A stretch of DNA of 64,000 nt from Phallusia fumigata (taxonomy: Eukaryota > Chordata > Ascidiacea > Phlebobranchia > Ascidiidae). The notes under the pieces were generated by a model. The model ran no database searches. It was given only the letters and a program-made list of their open reading frames with translations, and was not told the DNA's origin. The stretch spans positions 81,799-145,798 of the forward strand of contig QXVZ01015264.1 in NCBI GenBank assembly GCA_008931825.1, written 5' to 3'. Of the stretch, positions 48,869 through 61,600 are shown one piece after another (the stretch's first letter is position 1; the number at the start of each line of letters is the position of its first letter). A program made the translations under genes and the position numbers.

Positions 48869-51242
48869 CCTGTTGTGCAGAATAGAAACCCCAACTCACT
48901 CTGTTTTACCAGTTCCTGTTTTACACCGGTTTTAAACCACTGCAGTATTTTACACAATATTATGGGAAATTTGACTTCCAAGCCAGACTCAGTGGAATGC
49001 ACAACGAGGAAAAACAGTGTCTCAAGTACACTGCAGAAACGTGTGCTTACAATCAAAACTTGGTGCTGGCATTGTGCTACTCTTCCGAATTACATGCAAG
49101 AATAATGAAATATGTGAACTATATTATTAAAACGTTTTTTGGGTACAAATGAATTTGTTTCAAAACTTAATGTTGAGTTTGCAAAGATTTAATCAGTTTT
49201 ATTTTCCCAATTGCGTGTGTACTAATTCGATGTGTCCCTAAATCATTAATCCATCGAATTTGTCACAATTTATTAGAAATACACAAAACACTCAGTTTGA
49301 ATGTTTGTTCTTGCTTACTATTGCCAACTGTTTGCGTTTTTTCCTGAAGTATCTGTTGTTGGTGGTTTCCAAGTACATGATTTGTTTACCCTGTCCAGAC
49401 TATCTTTTGATTCAATGTTAAGTGAAAATGTTCATCCAGTTTATTAGTTTGTTTCATGTTTATCCTCTAGGGGAGCAGATGCTCACACAACGAGTCTACA
49501 GTTGAGCTACCTGCCTCACTGCAGTTCCGTTCGATCATTTTGATGTTAAATTCTTTAGATCTTTTGAAGTCGGGGACTTCAATTAGGGCCATCATGTTCC
49601 ACTGGGGCAATGCTGCTCAAGTTTCTTGCCCAGGGAAACGCAAGCACCGAGACAGGATTAGAACCCACAACCTTGGGAGCACAAAGCAGTCAGGCTAACC
49701 ACTCGGTCATCTCAGCGGTTGCTCCCAACCAAAGAGTCCACACAAATATTTTGGAAGGGCCATGAGCTTTGAATGCTTAAGATAAAAGCAATACATGCAT
49801 ATGAAAATATATATTGTGGTCCAACTGGCAATGCAATTTAGTTCAAATTTTATGTGGCATTTTCTAGTAAAGATCCTTTGTATGCAATAGTATTAACTGG
49901 TTTGTTACAGGACACAGCGTTCAGCTGCAAAAGGGTCCATCACACTAGGACATTTTTGGCTCATCGGAGGTAAAGCTGTTTATAAACTTTTGTTGCCATT
50001 CAGTGTAAGTGACATTAATAGTGCACTACACAAAGTGCTACAAAATTCTTGACATTGGAAAGAATCAAATGGCTCTAAACATACATTTTACGAATACAAT
50101 TGCCCAATAACCTTTTTCCATCTTCAAGCAAACAGTTTTTTATCTCCAAGCTTTATTGAAGCACCTAAATGTTTAGGTTGGTAAGCCAAGGATCATTGAT
50201 GGCATAGATAAGAATTTGAAAATTGAGTAACAACGTAAAAGCAGAAAAAGGGTATACACTGCTTCAATATTACGTTAGACATTCTGAGAAAATTACTGTA
50301 TAAACAACAGATGAACAAGTAGTGTGTGTTACATTTACTTCAAAACAATAACAGAAAGTTATTACATGCAAGATATCGAGGAAAATTTGTGGTGCACAGT
50401 TAACTAATACATGTGAACAATAACCACAATGACAAGTTGATTTGTGATGTTTAAATTGATAAAAATAGCATGTCGTTATCTTAATATCCTCCTGGGATTG
50501 AATTGATTTGTGCAAATGTTTCTATAATATAAGAACAAAACGCAGAAAGTTCACTTTGTCTAAAGACGCTTCCTTCTACATTAGAAATAGAACAAACGTT
50601 ATATTGCTAAAGCCACAAACTAAATTTATAATAAGTCTTCCAATCCAGCCAGTTAAAATTTTTTCTAGAAATTAACTTGGATGTTCATGTTACATTTGGT
50701 TTACTGTTCATGAATGCCCGGATTGATGTTAAAAGTCAGAATAGACAGTTATGGTGTACAAAAGTGATGAACATTTTCAAGTCCATTATAATTAATCAGT
50801 AGGCAGATCAAAAGTAACAAGGTCGGTTTATTGCGTTTGAACTCAATTGCAATAATTCATTCACAGTGACAATGTAAAATACACACAAAAAAAGTCTGCC
50901 GTTTTCTCTAAGATCTGGGTGTAAATAAAAGTATGAATGCTGTATGATTTGAAGCAGTGTCTTAGCACGCTACCAACAGGAAAGAAAACAACAAGTTAGA
51001 CAAAACATAATAATATGAAACCATAATAAACTGCGGGTTTCTTTTCCCAAAAAATTTCTTTTGCACATGTTTTTTTAAATTCAGTTTTTTGTTTTTCTAT
51101 TTTTGTTTTATTTTTTAAATGACCACCCTTTTTTCGGCCAACAATGTATAAAGTCTTCTATCCGCACGTATGTATATTATCAAAACATTACACACACAAA
51201 ATAAAAGTAAACCAGTAAAATCAGCAACATTAAAAAACATTC
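48869..51242. other. convergent intergenic region, MEPCE / C1orf43
   Basis: About 2.4 kb of 3'UTR and spacer sequence. A SINE copy lies at about 49450-49715. The remainder is AT-rich, with no recognisable gene. An ATTAAA at about 49126 may serve as the MEPCE poly(A) signal. Confidence 0.45.
49450..49715 (-). repeat. tRNA-like SINE copy, well preserved
   Basis: On the minus strand the right end reads GATGACCGAGTGGTTAGCC (box-A-like), and 30 bp later GGTTCTAATCC (box-B-like). This is the clearest tRNA-like promoter of the family. The acceptor stem does not pair, so it is not a functional tRNA gene. Confidence 0.65.
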
Positions 51243-54200
51243 CTAAGTCCTTGTTTCATTTAGCAAAGGTTGAGAGTCAGATTTTTCGCCTTCAGCAGAA
51301 ATTAGAGGTGATACACTGCCACTGGGGGTGCTGTTGCTGTCTTTAAGTATGACAGTCGGCATTTCAATCAGCTCAGTTGTCTCATATGAAACTGCACTTT
51401 GTGTTGTATCTGGCACTGTGGCAGCATTTTGTCGCAATAAACGCTTCTCCTTTAGTTTCTTGCGGTTTGTTCGATGTCTTAACCTGCAAGCAAAATACTT
51501 CATTATCACTTACACTAATCTGGTAGGATGGGTCAGCAGGTAGCAGGAGCTGCTTGTGCTTGCTAGGTTATAGATTCTAATCCTTTCTCCATCGCCATTG
51601 TTGTTTGAATAGCTTTATAAATGCATGTTGCCCAAAAAAGTTTGTGAGTAGGTTTTTGCAATTCAAACTGAATGCTATCAGTGCAGAAATATACCTGCAT
51701 AACACTAGAAAATGCATACAAGGAAAAAACACTAAAAAGAGCATTAAATACAGAGAAACAGCATTGTTATTTTCCATATCAGTTCTTTGTTATGTACTAA
51801 AAGTTCGAGTAATTGTTCGTTTGTTTAATTTATAGTGGGTAACATGACCCCAAAATGTTTTGTGCTTAGGTAACAGTCGATTTACCTGTACTGTTCATCT
51901 TCATTGGAATCATTCAGAATTTAAAAAATGTTAATTTAAAAGTCGGTGACTTATTTTTAAACATTCCTCAGGCACCATTGGATTGAAGTGATGCTGCTTA
52001 CATTTTTGATTCAGCAAACACAAGCAAGATGGGATCAGAACCCACAACCTTGTGAGCACAAGGTAGCCAAACTAAGTTAACTAACTACAGCCAACATGAT
52101 TAATAAACCATTTCATATAAATTTACTTACGTATTAATAATATCATTGTTTAAATCCATGTACTTTCTGTACTCAGCTTCTCCAAAAGTCTAAAAATAAA
52201 GCATAAAGAACTTAAAATAAAATGTCTTGCTTTTATTACAAGATGGCTACTGACCTCTGGGCTACTTCTAGCATGGGTGTACATATCGGAAAACAAATGT
52301 AACTGATTTGTGCGAATAGATTTTAAACAGCCGCTGCTGTGAGACTTTGCATCAAGAAGATGTTGTCGAACGCTCTTCCCTAAAGGCCTTTGTAGTTCGT
52401 CGTTTGCTTCAGAAAGAGCTTTGTCTGAAAAGTAAAATGTATACATGTGAAACAAATATTCATGCACATATTGGTAGAACAAAAACGATTTGTATTATTT
52501 CCATTATTTGGTGACCTTCACAAGTTATTCCAAAATCTACAGGATATCTTGTTTTCTATAAAATGCAGAGTAGCAAATCTAATTTTGGAACCGTTTAGGA
52601 TAGAACTACACATGGTTAAAAACATGTAAGAACATTTGTCGCAAACTTTAATACAGATGTAAGAATTAATAAAAACAGCCCAATGCAATCTATCGCAAGG
52701 CCACATAACATATTGATGAATATTAGGCAACATGTTACATTTAGCTTACAACCTGTTTGACATGACGAAATGCCACACAGGATCACAACTTTTGTCCAAG
52801 CTACCGATCTGACTAAGACTCTACACCGACAGCTTATCACGTGTGTGGACATCATATGAAATAGTTGCATATCGACTATACTTCCAAATCCCACCTATGC
52901 TGTTAAATGCGTCGACTGCTTGCATGCGATATATGAAGTTTGTTTCAATTTCATTGTCACCATCCTCAGGTAACAGGCGTGGTTCGTATGCAAAATGGAT
53001 TGCCTCATCTAACCTACGATTAAGCATGGCTTTCGTTTTCTGAAATAAACAGTTTCCATTTTAACTCTTATAAAATTGTTTTAAATTGTGTACAAAACCG
53101 CAAGGCTACTTTAAATCAACAAAGTGTGTGTGTGTCAAATAAATTACAAGACATTTTAAACTTTAACTATGAGCATCATATTCGTAGACTATACATGCAC
53201 ATTTTTTCATAAATTTCATCAATTTTTTCAAAAAGAATGTAACGTGTCAATAGGGATATTTATAGTAAAGTTCTTTCGAAAAAAAAATAAGTAAAGTAAA
53301 AATTAGGTAGATATGTAATGTGTCAATAGCAATACTTACAGTCAAAATAGTCAACAAAAATAGGTAGCATTAGCAGACTGACACAGAAAATGATAGGTAA
53401 CAATACAAAAATGAAGAACTTTATAAATTTTAGAAGTTTCCCATTCAATTATTTAAAACTCCCATTACCAAGTTTAACATCTAAACAATATCAGGCATGT
53501 GGTGGCTGGATACAGAAGATGTTAAAGTAGTTGTTGTCAGCAAAACAACTACTATTTTTGCGCCCAAATGCAACCCCAAATGTAGATGAGTTGCAAACTT
53601 ATTGTCGCTGCAAATTTTTGCTGCTACTGCAAAAATCCAACCATGTGACGATATTCCTGTGCTGTTACTTTTTTTGTATTATTATTACTATTAAGTGTCT
53701 TAAACATGCAGCTGAATAAAATCCAAGTAACGAAACAAACTGTGCTGCATTGGCACATGTTTAAAAGTGTTGCTTTAACTTTAGTGCAGACAAATTTTGG
53801 ATGTTTAGCTGCCGTCGGAAAAAATAATATTGTTTTTGATTTCCCGAACATTCTTAGTGTTTGGTTTAAGCCTAATGGACCTACATGGCTGAAAATGGTT
53901 ATTCCAGTTCCAGTACAACAACCAAAGTAATCACTAATAAAAACCCTCATCAGTGAGGGTAATTAGCCATATTTTAAGTTATTAATTTTACTGCCAGTGT
54001 TCAAAAATGCTCATTAGTTTTCTCTTCAACTCAGCTGCAGAAGGCATAGTTGTTTTTAAAACTTTACAACAACATTTTAAAGTTGTCCTTAAGTTAACAA
54101 TATACTGTACCAAGTTATGTTTTCTCAAATAGCTATATGTATTCAGAACATGCAAAATGTGCAGCTATGTTTCATGATAGATGGTTTGCCACAGAAATTA

Positions 54201-54842
54201 ATGGACAGTGCTGGCTCACAGCATGGCTATACTAAAATTTTTTGTTAAGCACATTTCAAAAATGTAGAAGATAACACTGGTATCTAAAATATACTTTATT
54301 TCGCTGCTTAAAAACATAAAGATTTTCTGCAAAAAAAACTATTAAAATACCTTTGAGGATCCATTTCCAGGCAAGGCTTTCTGCTGGGAAAGGAATGTTA
54401 CCCTCAGAATGGCACGTTTCACAAATATCACAATCATCAACACAAACTGAAATACATGGGTTCATTTACAGCAAAGGTATGACACAATTAAAAACAGAAA
54501 AAAACAGTGTGTGTCTGTTGCACTTCTTTTAAGGAAAGTGTGTAGGTGTAGAAGCAGTTGTCTGTGCCACACAGAGGTTTACACAATAAACAATCAATTA
54601 CAAAAAAACGGATCATAAATATCGTGGAGTCCATGAATAAATGTATATTGGCAATTAAATTGAAACACATTTAGCTTAGGTATTTGTGCTTTGATATGCA
54701 TATTACCTAAAATTAAGTATAAGCCACTCACAATTAATCCATAGATCAGTACCAACAGCAAATTAGTTCCAGCAAGAAAAGTAGCCTGGTTTGGACGGCT
54801 TGCGGGACTCCTTGGTAAATCATTTGTAGTGACATTGGACAT
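51243..54842 (-). CDS. C1orf43: C1orf43 / NICE-3 family single-pass membrane protein, six exons
   Basis: Exons on the minus strand: 54732-54842, 54351-54446, 52895-53039, 52255-52424, 52131-52189, 51243-51483. Phases agree and give 273 aa (human protein 253). The N-terminus is short and polar, followed by one long hydrophobic segment (~22-48, LLLVLIYGLIFVLMIVIFVKR) split by a phase-0 intron. After it come blocks shared with vertebrate C1orf43: a basic stretch ending GSSK, FAYEPRLLPEDG, FIYRMQAVDAF, and TFGEAEYRKYMDL. The C-terminus is Ser/Thr-rich. The family protein is described as a Golgi/mitochondrial membrane factor linked to phagocytosis, but its molecular activity is not settled. The assignment rests on several collinear blocks rather than overall identity. 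Confidence 0.88.
51870..52095 (-). repeat. tRNA-like SINE copy, degraded
   Basis: Recognisable by AACACAAGCAAGATGGGATC, GAACCCACAACCTTGTGAGCACAAGGTAGCC and AGTGATGCTGCTTA. The left part is eroded. It lies in the last intron of the C1orf43 gene. Confidence 0.5.
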
Positions 54843-56638
54843 TGCAAGAAATCTGTTGCAGTCAATTGTTTGAAATAATCGTTACAACACCCTTAGGGAT
54901 CATATTTTTTTCCTACTGGAGACATCACATAAGGTTTTTGCCTAAAATAGGAAAATGTAAAAGTGAGCACCTATTATGTTATGTGCAATTCCAAATGAAC
55001 ACAATCCTGTGAAGTTATAGGTAAAATAATTTACATTTCAGATACATTTTGTTTGTCCTTGACATGTTTACAAGTGCATGAAATGCTAAAGCCATGCATA
55101 AAATCTGTTTTTAACCAATTAAAAGTATATGTTTTAATTTAAATGATTTAAGATTTGAATCCCTGGATTTGATTGAAAATTCTGCATTGTGCATCCTTTC
55201 AAACCACCTAAGAAACTTTGCACTTATACAAGTTTGACAAAATCCCTAATGGGCAACCTTGGAAAGATATGTCTAACTCATAAGACATTATAGCCTAAGC
55301 CTTACATTGCTAGTGCAGACTGCAGTTTCTGCAAGATGGTCTATTTCAGGCATAAAATGAGCAGGACCATTTTTATCTAAACTTATTATGTTCTCATAAT
55401 CTTCAAACTGCTACTTGATAATATACAACCAAATCCGAGCTATATGATCTGCCGTTTTAAATGTAAAAGGTCACACATTATTGCATATTCCAAGTATCAG
55501 AACGGTGTTCCTTGTAGGTTGTAACCTCGTAGAAACAGAATTATAAGACAAAATGTTATCTTTAATTACGACCACTGCAACAAGTTCAAACTATTCTAAT
55601 TCCGTAATTAACACGGCCACAGGTTTACATAAAATCCCAACTTTGGCCATTAAAATAACAGTTTCTCCACCCTAAACGCTCCAAGTTTTAAAGTAAACAC
55701 TGCCAAGTTAGGAAATTATTGTTGAAATAACGCGCAATAATATTCAAATCCATTTGTCTTTGCGTTACGATCGTAAGAATTGTAACTATACTTATTTATT
55801 TTGTCATATTGTCGGAGATATAAGTTGTGCTCATCCACTGCTATTGAAGTACCTTCTTTTTAAAAAAAATATATTTATTCATGTGCACATTTGGGCGCTG
55901 TGTACAAAAAAAACTTAATTGATTGATTGTTTCCTCAGTGCTCACTTTTTATTTCTTAACTTATAAAGTTTTTGTCGACTTACCAAAAATATGGTTAAAC
56001 CTTGCAAAAAAGCATAACGAGAGCAACGCTTAGCAACTTGCTTAAATGTGTATAAATGTAACCAAGGATGGCAACTACAATACGGTAAGATGCGTTGGTA
56101 AGGTGCGGTACGCAGCAAAGATCATCACACGATACGAAACGACAGGCCCTTTGCAACAAGGTATGCGGTGCGCACAACTCGTACTGCCAATCTGCCATCC
56201 ATGGTAAAGAATAAAAAACGGTACGCAGCAAAAATCAATAAAGCTACGGTACGCCTCTTATTATTAGGTACGCACAACTTAATACATACCGCACCATACT
56301 GCCATCCTTGCCTACGTTTGGAACTATTCGCTTTGACTTATAGTTATAGCAGTTTGTTCTCTTTTGTTACCCTACGTGGATATGAGATTGCAGAGTTTGT
56401 AAAAACGTTAAAACTAACCCATAAATTAATGTCAAAATGAAAATCGTTGGAGTTCATTGATATTTTTATTGTGAATATTTTCAGAGCACATATCTGTTTG
56501 TTGCCACAGGCAAACTGTATGATGACCATTAGGAAACATTATTCCCATACACCGCTGTACGTCTTTTACGCCCATTGCTTAAACTTAAGAAATTATGTAT
56601 CTTATAACAAAGCTTTTATAAAATGTGACCATTGCAAA
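54843..56638. other. intergenic region, C1orf43 / PSMD9
   Basis: Upstream of C1orf43 and downstream of PSMD9. A double copy of the GTACGGTACGC palindromic repeat lies at about 56064-56312. The rest is AT-rich with no supported gene. Confidence 0.45.
56064..56312. repeat. GTACGGTACGC palindromic repeat, two units
   Basis: Starts CCAAGGATGGCAACTACAAT and ends GCACCATACTGCCATCCTTG. An internal CCATCCATGG junction marks the boundary between two head-to-tail units. CGGTACGCAGCAAA occurs twice and ACGCACAACT twice. Confidence 0.65.
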
Positions 56639-57226
56639 TCATAATGGCACTATATTGCAGCCAAGAAGTCCTCTGCCCTCCCATTGTCTGGGCACCAATG
56701 AAATAGACACTTTTTGTTCATCTCTTATAACAATCACATTCACAATCTTGTCTTTGCTATGTTGAACAACATTCGCAACTGTGGTCATGCCTGTAAAGTT
56801 ACGTTTGGTCACTGATCCAAACTGAACAAGCACATCTCCGATCTTGATGCCAGCTTTTTCTGCAGGAGATTCACGAGAAACTAAATCCACAGCAGCAAAT
56901 GGTTGTAGTTGGTCCATATCAGAAGTCTGATCAGGCTGCATTGAAGTTGATACAGCCTTTTTTCCAGCATTTTGTGAATGAAACTCGGCTAAGCCATTTT
57001 CAATTTGTTTCATAAGGCTTTTGTGGTCATTTTGAAGGCAAGCAATTTTGTTTCTTGCTGTCCTAACTTGCACAATATCAATGTCATTTCTCGGATAACC
57101 TTCTGCATCGACCAAGGCAGAATCCATCCCAACATTACCTTGAGTTTTTAAAATATCATACCAAGCCTGAATCTCTGCTTCAGTGTCTTCTTTCTGCTTG
57201 ATAAGACCTTTTAGATACTCTGCCAT
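56639..57226 (-). CDS. PSMD9: 26S proteasome non-ATPase regulatory subunit 9 (p27), intronless
   Basis: PDZ-containing chaperone that helps assemble the 19S proteasome base with the RPT4/RPT5 ATPases. 195 aa, against ~223 in human. The N-terminal coiled coil (~1-90) contains EAEIQAWYDILKTQGNVGMD, LVDAEGYPRNDIDIVQVRTAR and CLQNDHKSLMKQIE. A linker follows, then a PDZ domain (~108-190) with ESPAEKAGIKIGDVLVQFGS and VVQHSKDKIVNVIVIRD. It ends with the family signature GRGLLGCNIVPL. The start is set at the ATG at 57226 (MAEYLKGLIKQKED). An upstream in-frame ATG at 57340 would add an unrelated hydrophobic segment and a likely acceptor lies between. The coding region has no intron. Confidence 0.95.
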   Translation of the reverse strand: MAEYLKGLIKQKEDTEAEIQAWYDILKTQGNVGMDSALVDAEGYPRNDIDIVQVRTARNKIACLQNDHKSLMKQIENGLAEFHSQNAGKKAVSTSMQPDQTSDMDQLQPFAAVDLVSRESPAEKAGIKIGDVLVQFGSVTKRNFTGMTTVANVVQHSKDKIVNVIVIRDEQKVSISLVPRQWEGRGLLGCNIVPL

Positions 57227-58137
57227 AGTTTTAGAAAAATGGGATTGTCCTACAAGCAACACGCTCTTGTTTGAAGAAAAATAAGCACCTAAAATGTAAA
57301 CATTAACTATGTTGATGTACATATGTTGTTGATGTATCACAACTCAATTTAACATCATGCAACAAATTTGTGTTTAAGGCTAGGATTTTGTACTACATCT
57401 TAGAATGTTTCCCCGAAAGCAATAAAAATTAAGGGTAACCCAAAGTCACTGCCCAAAAACACCTTTTAAACGATTTGTTACCAGTGCACTGCTAAACGAC
57501 AATGAGTCAGCAAACCTCAAATTATTTTTGCTCAAAAACACATGTGAATTCCAGTAGTCACTATACTCGCTTGAGGGACTTTCCCCCGTTCTGCTTTGTG
57601 ATTAAATGCATTTTGTCCGAAAATCTAGAACATAGGCTCTTCAGCATTAATATAAAATTTTATGAAGAGGGCCGCAAAAAACTCCCACAGGACAATAACA
57701 TTGACATAAAAAATCAAAGGAGTATACGTTTCGTGAACGTAAATACTAGCACTGACAAAAGACAGCATAGCGTAGGAGCTATTTTCTTTGCTTGCACCAG
57801 TGCGCGGGTAGCAGCACATTACTTTCGCCATTTTGAACAACCGTTCCACCCAAAATCACATCTTTTGTCAACACACAGGAACGCAAAAAGAACGTTTTAC
57901 TGCCGCGATTGACAATCAAGTTGATCGAGTGGTAAGCGCGTCCGCCTTGTGCTCGCAAGATTGTGGGTTCTCATTGTTTCTCGGTCACTTGCGTTTACCC
58001 GAGCAAGGATTGACCTAAATTGAAGTTACCAACATAACCTAAAAACAAAGATTTATTCAACGTAATTGTAATGAGAAGACAAAAAGCAAAACAAACAAAT
58101 CACAGATCTAAATTCGTTGCAAATGCATTTTTTTACC
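57227..58137. other. intergenic region with partial SINE
   Basis: Upstream of PSMD9. A plus-oriented fragment of the tRNA-like SINE lies at about 57915-58025 (GATCGAGTGGTAAGCGCG, ATTGTGGGTTCTCATTG). A 136-residue plus-strand open frame at 57502-57912 has no splice or homology support. Confidence 0.4.
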
Positions 58138-58368
58138 TCTCGGTCCACAGGCATGTATCGTATGGCCTTTCCGAATAAAGTCAGTTCCAAAAGATGGCGC
58201 GCAGCTTCTGCTCTCGACACTTTCTTTGCGTGCCACTCGCTACGTTTCTTTTCTACTGGATGCATCAAACGCTTTTTGGCAACACCCGGTATTTCAACTT
58301 TTTCTGCAAGTCGGCCAGTTGTCCTAGATCCTGGTACTGAGCATTTTACTTGTCCTCGACCTAGATTC
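58138..58368 (-). CDS. unidentified internal exon, minus strand
   Basis: Open stretch of 77 codons bounded by an acceptor (GCGACAG| before 58368) and a donor (CGAGAG|GTAAAA at 58138/58137), both phase 0. The translation is basic and protein-like: LGRGQVKCSVPGSRTTG, then a Lys/Arg-rich segment with MHPVEKKRSEWHAKK and an amphipathic helix AARHLLELTLFGKAIRYMP. I do not recognise it. It lies between the THOC5 stop and PSMD9 on the same strand, so it belongs to a separate small gene whose other exons I could not place. An in-frame Met occurs at codon 34. The antisense frame is also open but looks less protein-like. Confidence 0.45.
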
Positions 58369-58452
58369 TGTCGCTCGAAAATGCACAGTCATTGCATTTA
58401 AGTGCAAAAGCGAACTGTGGACGCATCAAAACATTCAGAAAAAAAAACAGAT

Positions 58453-58458
58453 TTTATT
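58453..58458 (-). terminator. likely poly(A) signal of THOC5
   Basis: AATAAA on the minus strand about 160 bp after the THOC5 stop codon. A short, typical 3'UTR length. Confidence 0.45.
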
Positions 58459-58619
58459 TTTTGCTTTCAAAAACCTAACCATGTCAACATTTATGATTGA
58501 TTCAGAGTTTGGCAAATTAAATAGCAAAGAAAAACTACAACAAAATTTGAGGCTGTTTGAAGCACGTGGTTTTAATGACTGTGGTTGGAGCAGTAACATA
58601 TTTTCTATTTACTGGCCCA

Positions 58620-61600
58620 TCATCTATGGTAGTGAGTCTTGCTGTCACTGTTGTACATGAAGGGTTTCAGCCTGGCTGGGCCTTTGGCAATCAATGGACA
58701 AATCCTATTTAAGGGAAACTCAACAGGTTGGTCCACTTCACTATTCTGACATTTGGTTTCTACGTACACATCAACCATACTTTGCAGCCTGTGGATGAAA
58801 AAATGATTTTACTACCTACCAAGACTTTGAAAGTTTGAATGCCCACCTTAGTAGCTGGGCTGATAAAATATTGTCCATCTTGTTGGCTAGTGCTTTGGGC
58901 CAGTGAATATTCAGCTCTGCTTCCATCTCCTGCAGAGTAAAACAATATATCTTGTTTTGACTGATGAAACAGACTTTCACAAAATAGGTTTTGCTGTTAG
59001 AATTTCAAAACCTTCTTCAGTACATCTGGTCATTGGCATGACAGTGGTACTCATTTTTTGATGTGACACTTTGGAAAGTTTTAAGTTGTATTAAATTAAG
59101 GTCATACACTTTTGGGGTCACGCCCCCCTTCAGTTAAATATTAAATCTAGGTCCCTCATCTCCTTGTGATAGAAAACCCAAATTAAAAAAATTTTTTTTT
59201 TTATTTACTGTTCAATTTAATTTCTGGTATCAATGCACATCGCAGGTCGGCTTCACAGTAAAGTTTGAACAAACTTTTGTCTTCCCACTTTCACAGTCCC
59301 CCACACTAACCCTTCATGCCTCTCTAGGGAGCGCGCCCCTCAGTTTAAACACCACTGTTTTAAATAAAACAAAAATACATATAGTGGTAAAAATGCAATC
59401 TTATGTTTCAAAAACAATCTCCAAATACAGCTTTATATGGCTCTCCATTTCACAGCACTTTTAAAATCACCTACTTCTACTTTTCTCCACACATACCCGC
59501 AAATTAAGATCAGTTTCCGAAGTTTTCTCTCCTCTCCAGTCCAGTAGCAGCATAATCAGTGGTGCGTCTACTGGGTAACTGGCAAACACCACTACCGAGG
59601 CTTTTACAGTGACCGTGTTGCCACGCTTAAAGATGGCAAGATAAAAAGCATGTTGTTCATTTTTCTTGTCATCTTTAAGCAGACCAACATCCAGCACAGC
59701 AGCTGACTGAGGAAGTTTGGAGTATTCCTCAAAAGTCAGTTGGGACCATGATGATAGGCTGGTGTATATCTGGAATATATTATACAGATTGAGTTATCTT
59801 CAAGCAGCCCTTGAAGGATTTATGATATGCAACTTTTACTGGTAAACATTAGGGATTGGTCAAAACTGCAAATGTTCTGTTGACTGAGGACCAAGCATCT
59901 CATGCTAATGTTCATGCTTGGAAAACCAAGCTCAAGATATTATAACACAGTGCATTTAAATATACAATACTTGCCATATTTTTACTGCTTTTTTTGTTAA
60001 AACATTTCCACTTGCGACCATAGGCGCCGAACACAGGTATGCTGCATACCCAAGAATTTGACCGAACTTCGTCATTACCACGCAGGAACATGCGTTCGTT
60101 TGCAACAGTAACTAAAGTTTCAGGGGGTAAATTTGCATTGCGAGAAGTGCTTAAACTGCAAGCCTAAACATAGTCTCACCCTATTAAGCTCCAAGATAGA
60201 TATTTGGTATTTCATGACGTCATTTTGTGACGTCATATAATTTGGCATACCCGAAAAAATTCAAAAGTGCCTATGCTTGCGACCTTTAGAAAAGGTACAA
60301 TTGTATGGTGAATTCAACATTTTTTGGAACAAGCAATTGATGTTGTACTTCTCATGTTGTAACTTAATACTTTGTTTAAACATTAGCTTGTTATTGTACA
60401 ATGTTTTTTTTGATTGAGCATCATGTTGGGCGCTCAGTCGAGCAGAAAATAAGATTCTAGTAAATAAAACCAAATGAAAGTTTTATTAACAATCCTTGTG
60501 TTGATATGTTGTAAGGTTCAGTGCATACAGCATTTCCAAAAATTAAAAATAAAGTTGGTTTCCCTACCCGAAATTAGTATCCAAATAAAAACAAGAAATG
60601 TGCTCGACCGAGCACCGAGCGTTAACATGAGATACTCGGTGCTCGACCAAACAGAACACTTGTAGTTTTGGCCCATCCCTAGTCATACATAAAACATTGG
60701 CATGGAATCACATAGTTACTAATGTGCATCATACCTGAGTTGGTAGCATGGAGGTTATGTCTTTGTCACAACGAACCACATTCTTTGCAAACTGTTCAAG
60801 TTGTTTGGTGAGCTTCATTCTGGACTCAACTCTTTTTCTCAGTTTTTCCACCGTACCTTTCATGTGTGAAAAACTTATGTGCATATCTTCCCCCTGTAAG
60901 CATGAAAGTTTTTTTTAATATGTCACTGGATCAACATGTTGTGTACCTCCAATTTTTTAACCTCATATCAAAAATGAGGTTAGCTCAAGCATCTCTAGCA
61001 TAATGATGCTGCATTTTAATTCTGTTTGTGCATATTTAGCTTGTTGGTTGGTTGACTTTGTCGTGTGTAAATTTATGACAGTGGTTGTTACTCTATAAAA
61101 GCAACCTGTTCAATATCGAATTTGCCATAAAAAGTTGTGGTCTATTTCCAGCAGCTTTTAGCTGGATGTAGTTATATTGTTTGGAAGCAAAACTTTCTAA
61201 TAAAATGGCATTTGAGTTACGTGATGGGAAAATTTAGATGTGATAATTTGACAAAAAATGCTTGTTTTTTGATCGAACATTATGCAAACAAATGAATTAA
61301 ATAGGGGAATGATTTCCACATTGGAAGTTTTATTTTTCCGATTGAAAGCTGTCATTAAACAACTACGCAAAAAGCACACATACCTACATCAATATTACTT
61401 ACTGCCTGGCGAGTAATCTCAGAAGACAGGAACTCAAAACCGCATAGCTGTTGTGCCCACATGTAAGGGCGACCCATTGACTGGAATGCACTGCTGAGTA
61501 CTGATGAAAAAACTCTATCCATGCTGAAGCTGGATTTGGCGTTGGGACATTGTAAACCAAAATCGTTTGGTGTAAGACAGGTCAAAAGGTTGGAAGCTTT

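Noticed and set aside
49640-49715. Candidate tRNA gene on the minus strand
   Set aside because: Boxes A and B are present but the acceptor and anticodon stems do not pair, and the same sequence recurs as the head of the SINE family.
57227-57340. N-terminal extension of PSMD9 to the ATG at 57340
   Set aside because: Known PSMD9 proteins begin directly with the coiled coil, and the extra segment is AT-rich and hydrophobic, as expected for translated 5'UTR or intron.
57502-57912. 136-residue plus-strand frame upstream of PSMD9
   Set aside because: No conserved motif and no splice context; probably chance openness in the promoter region.
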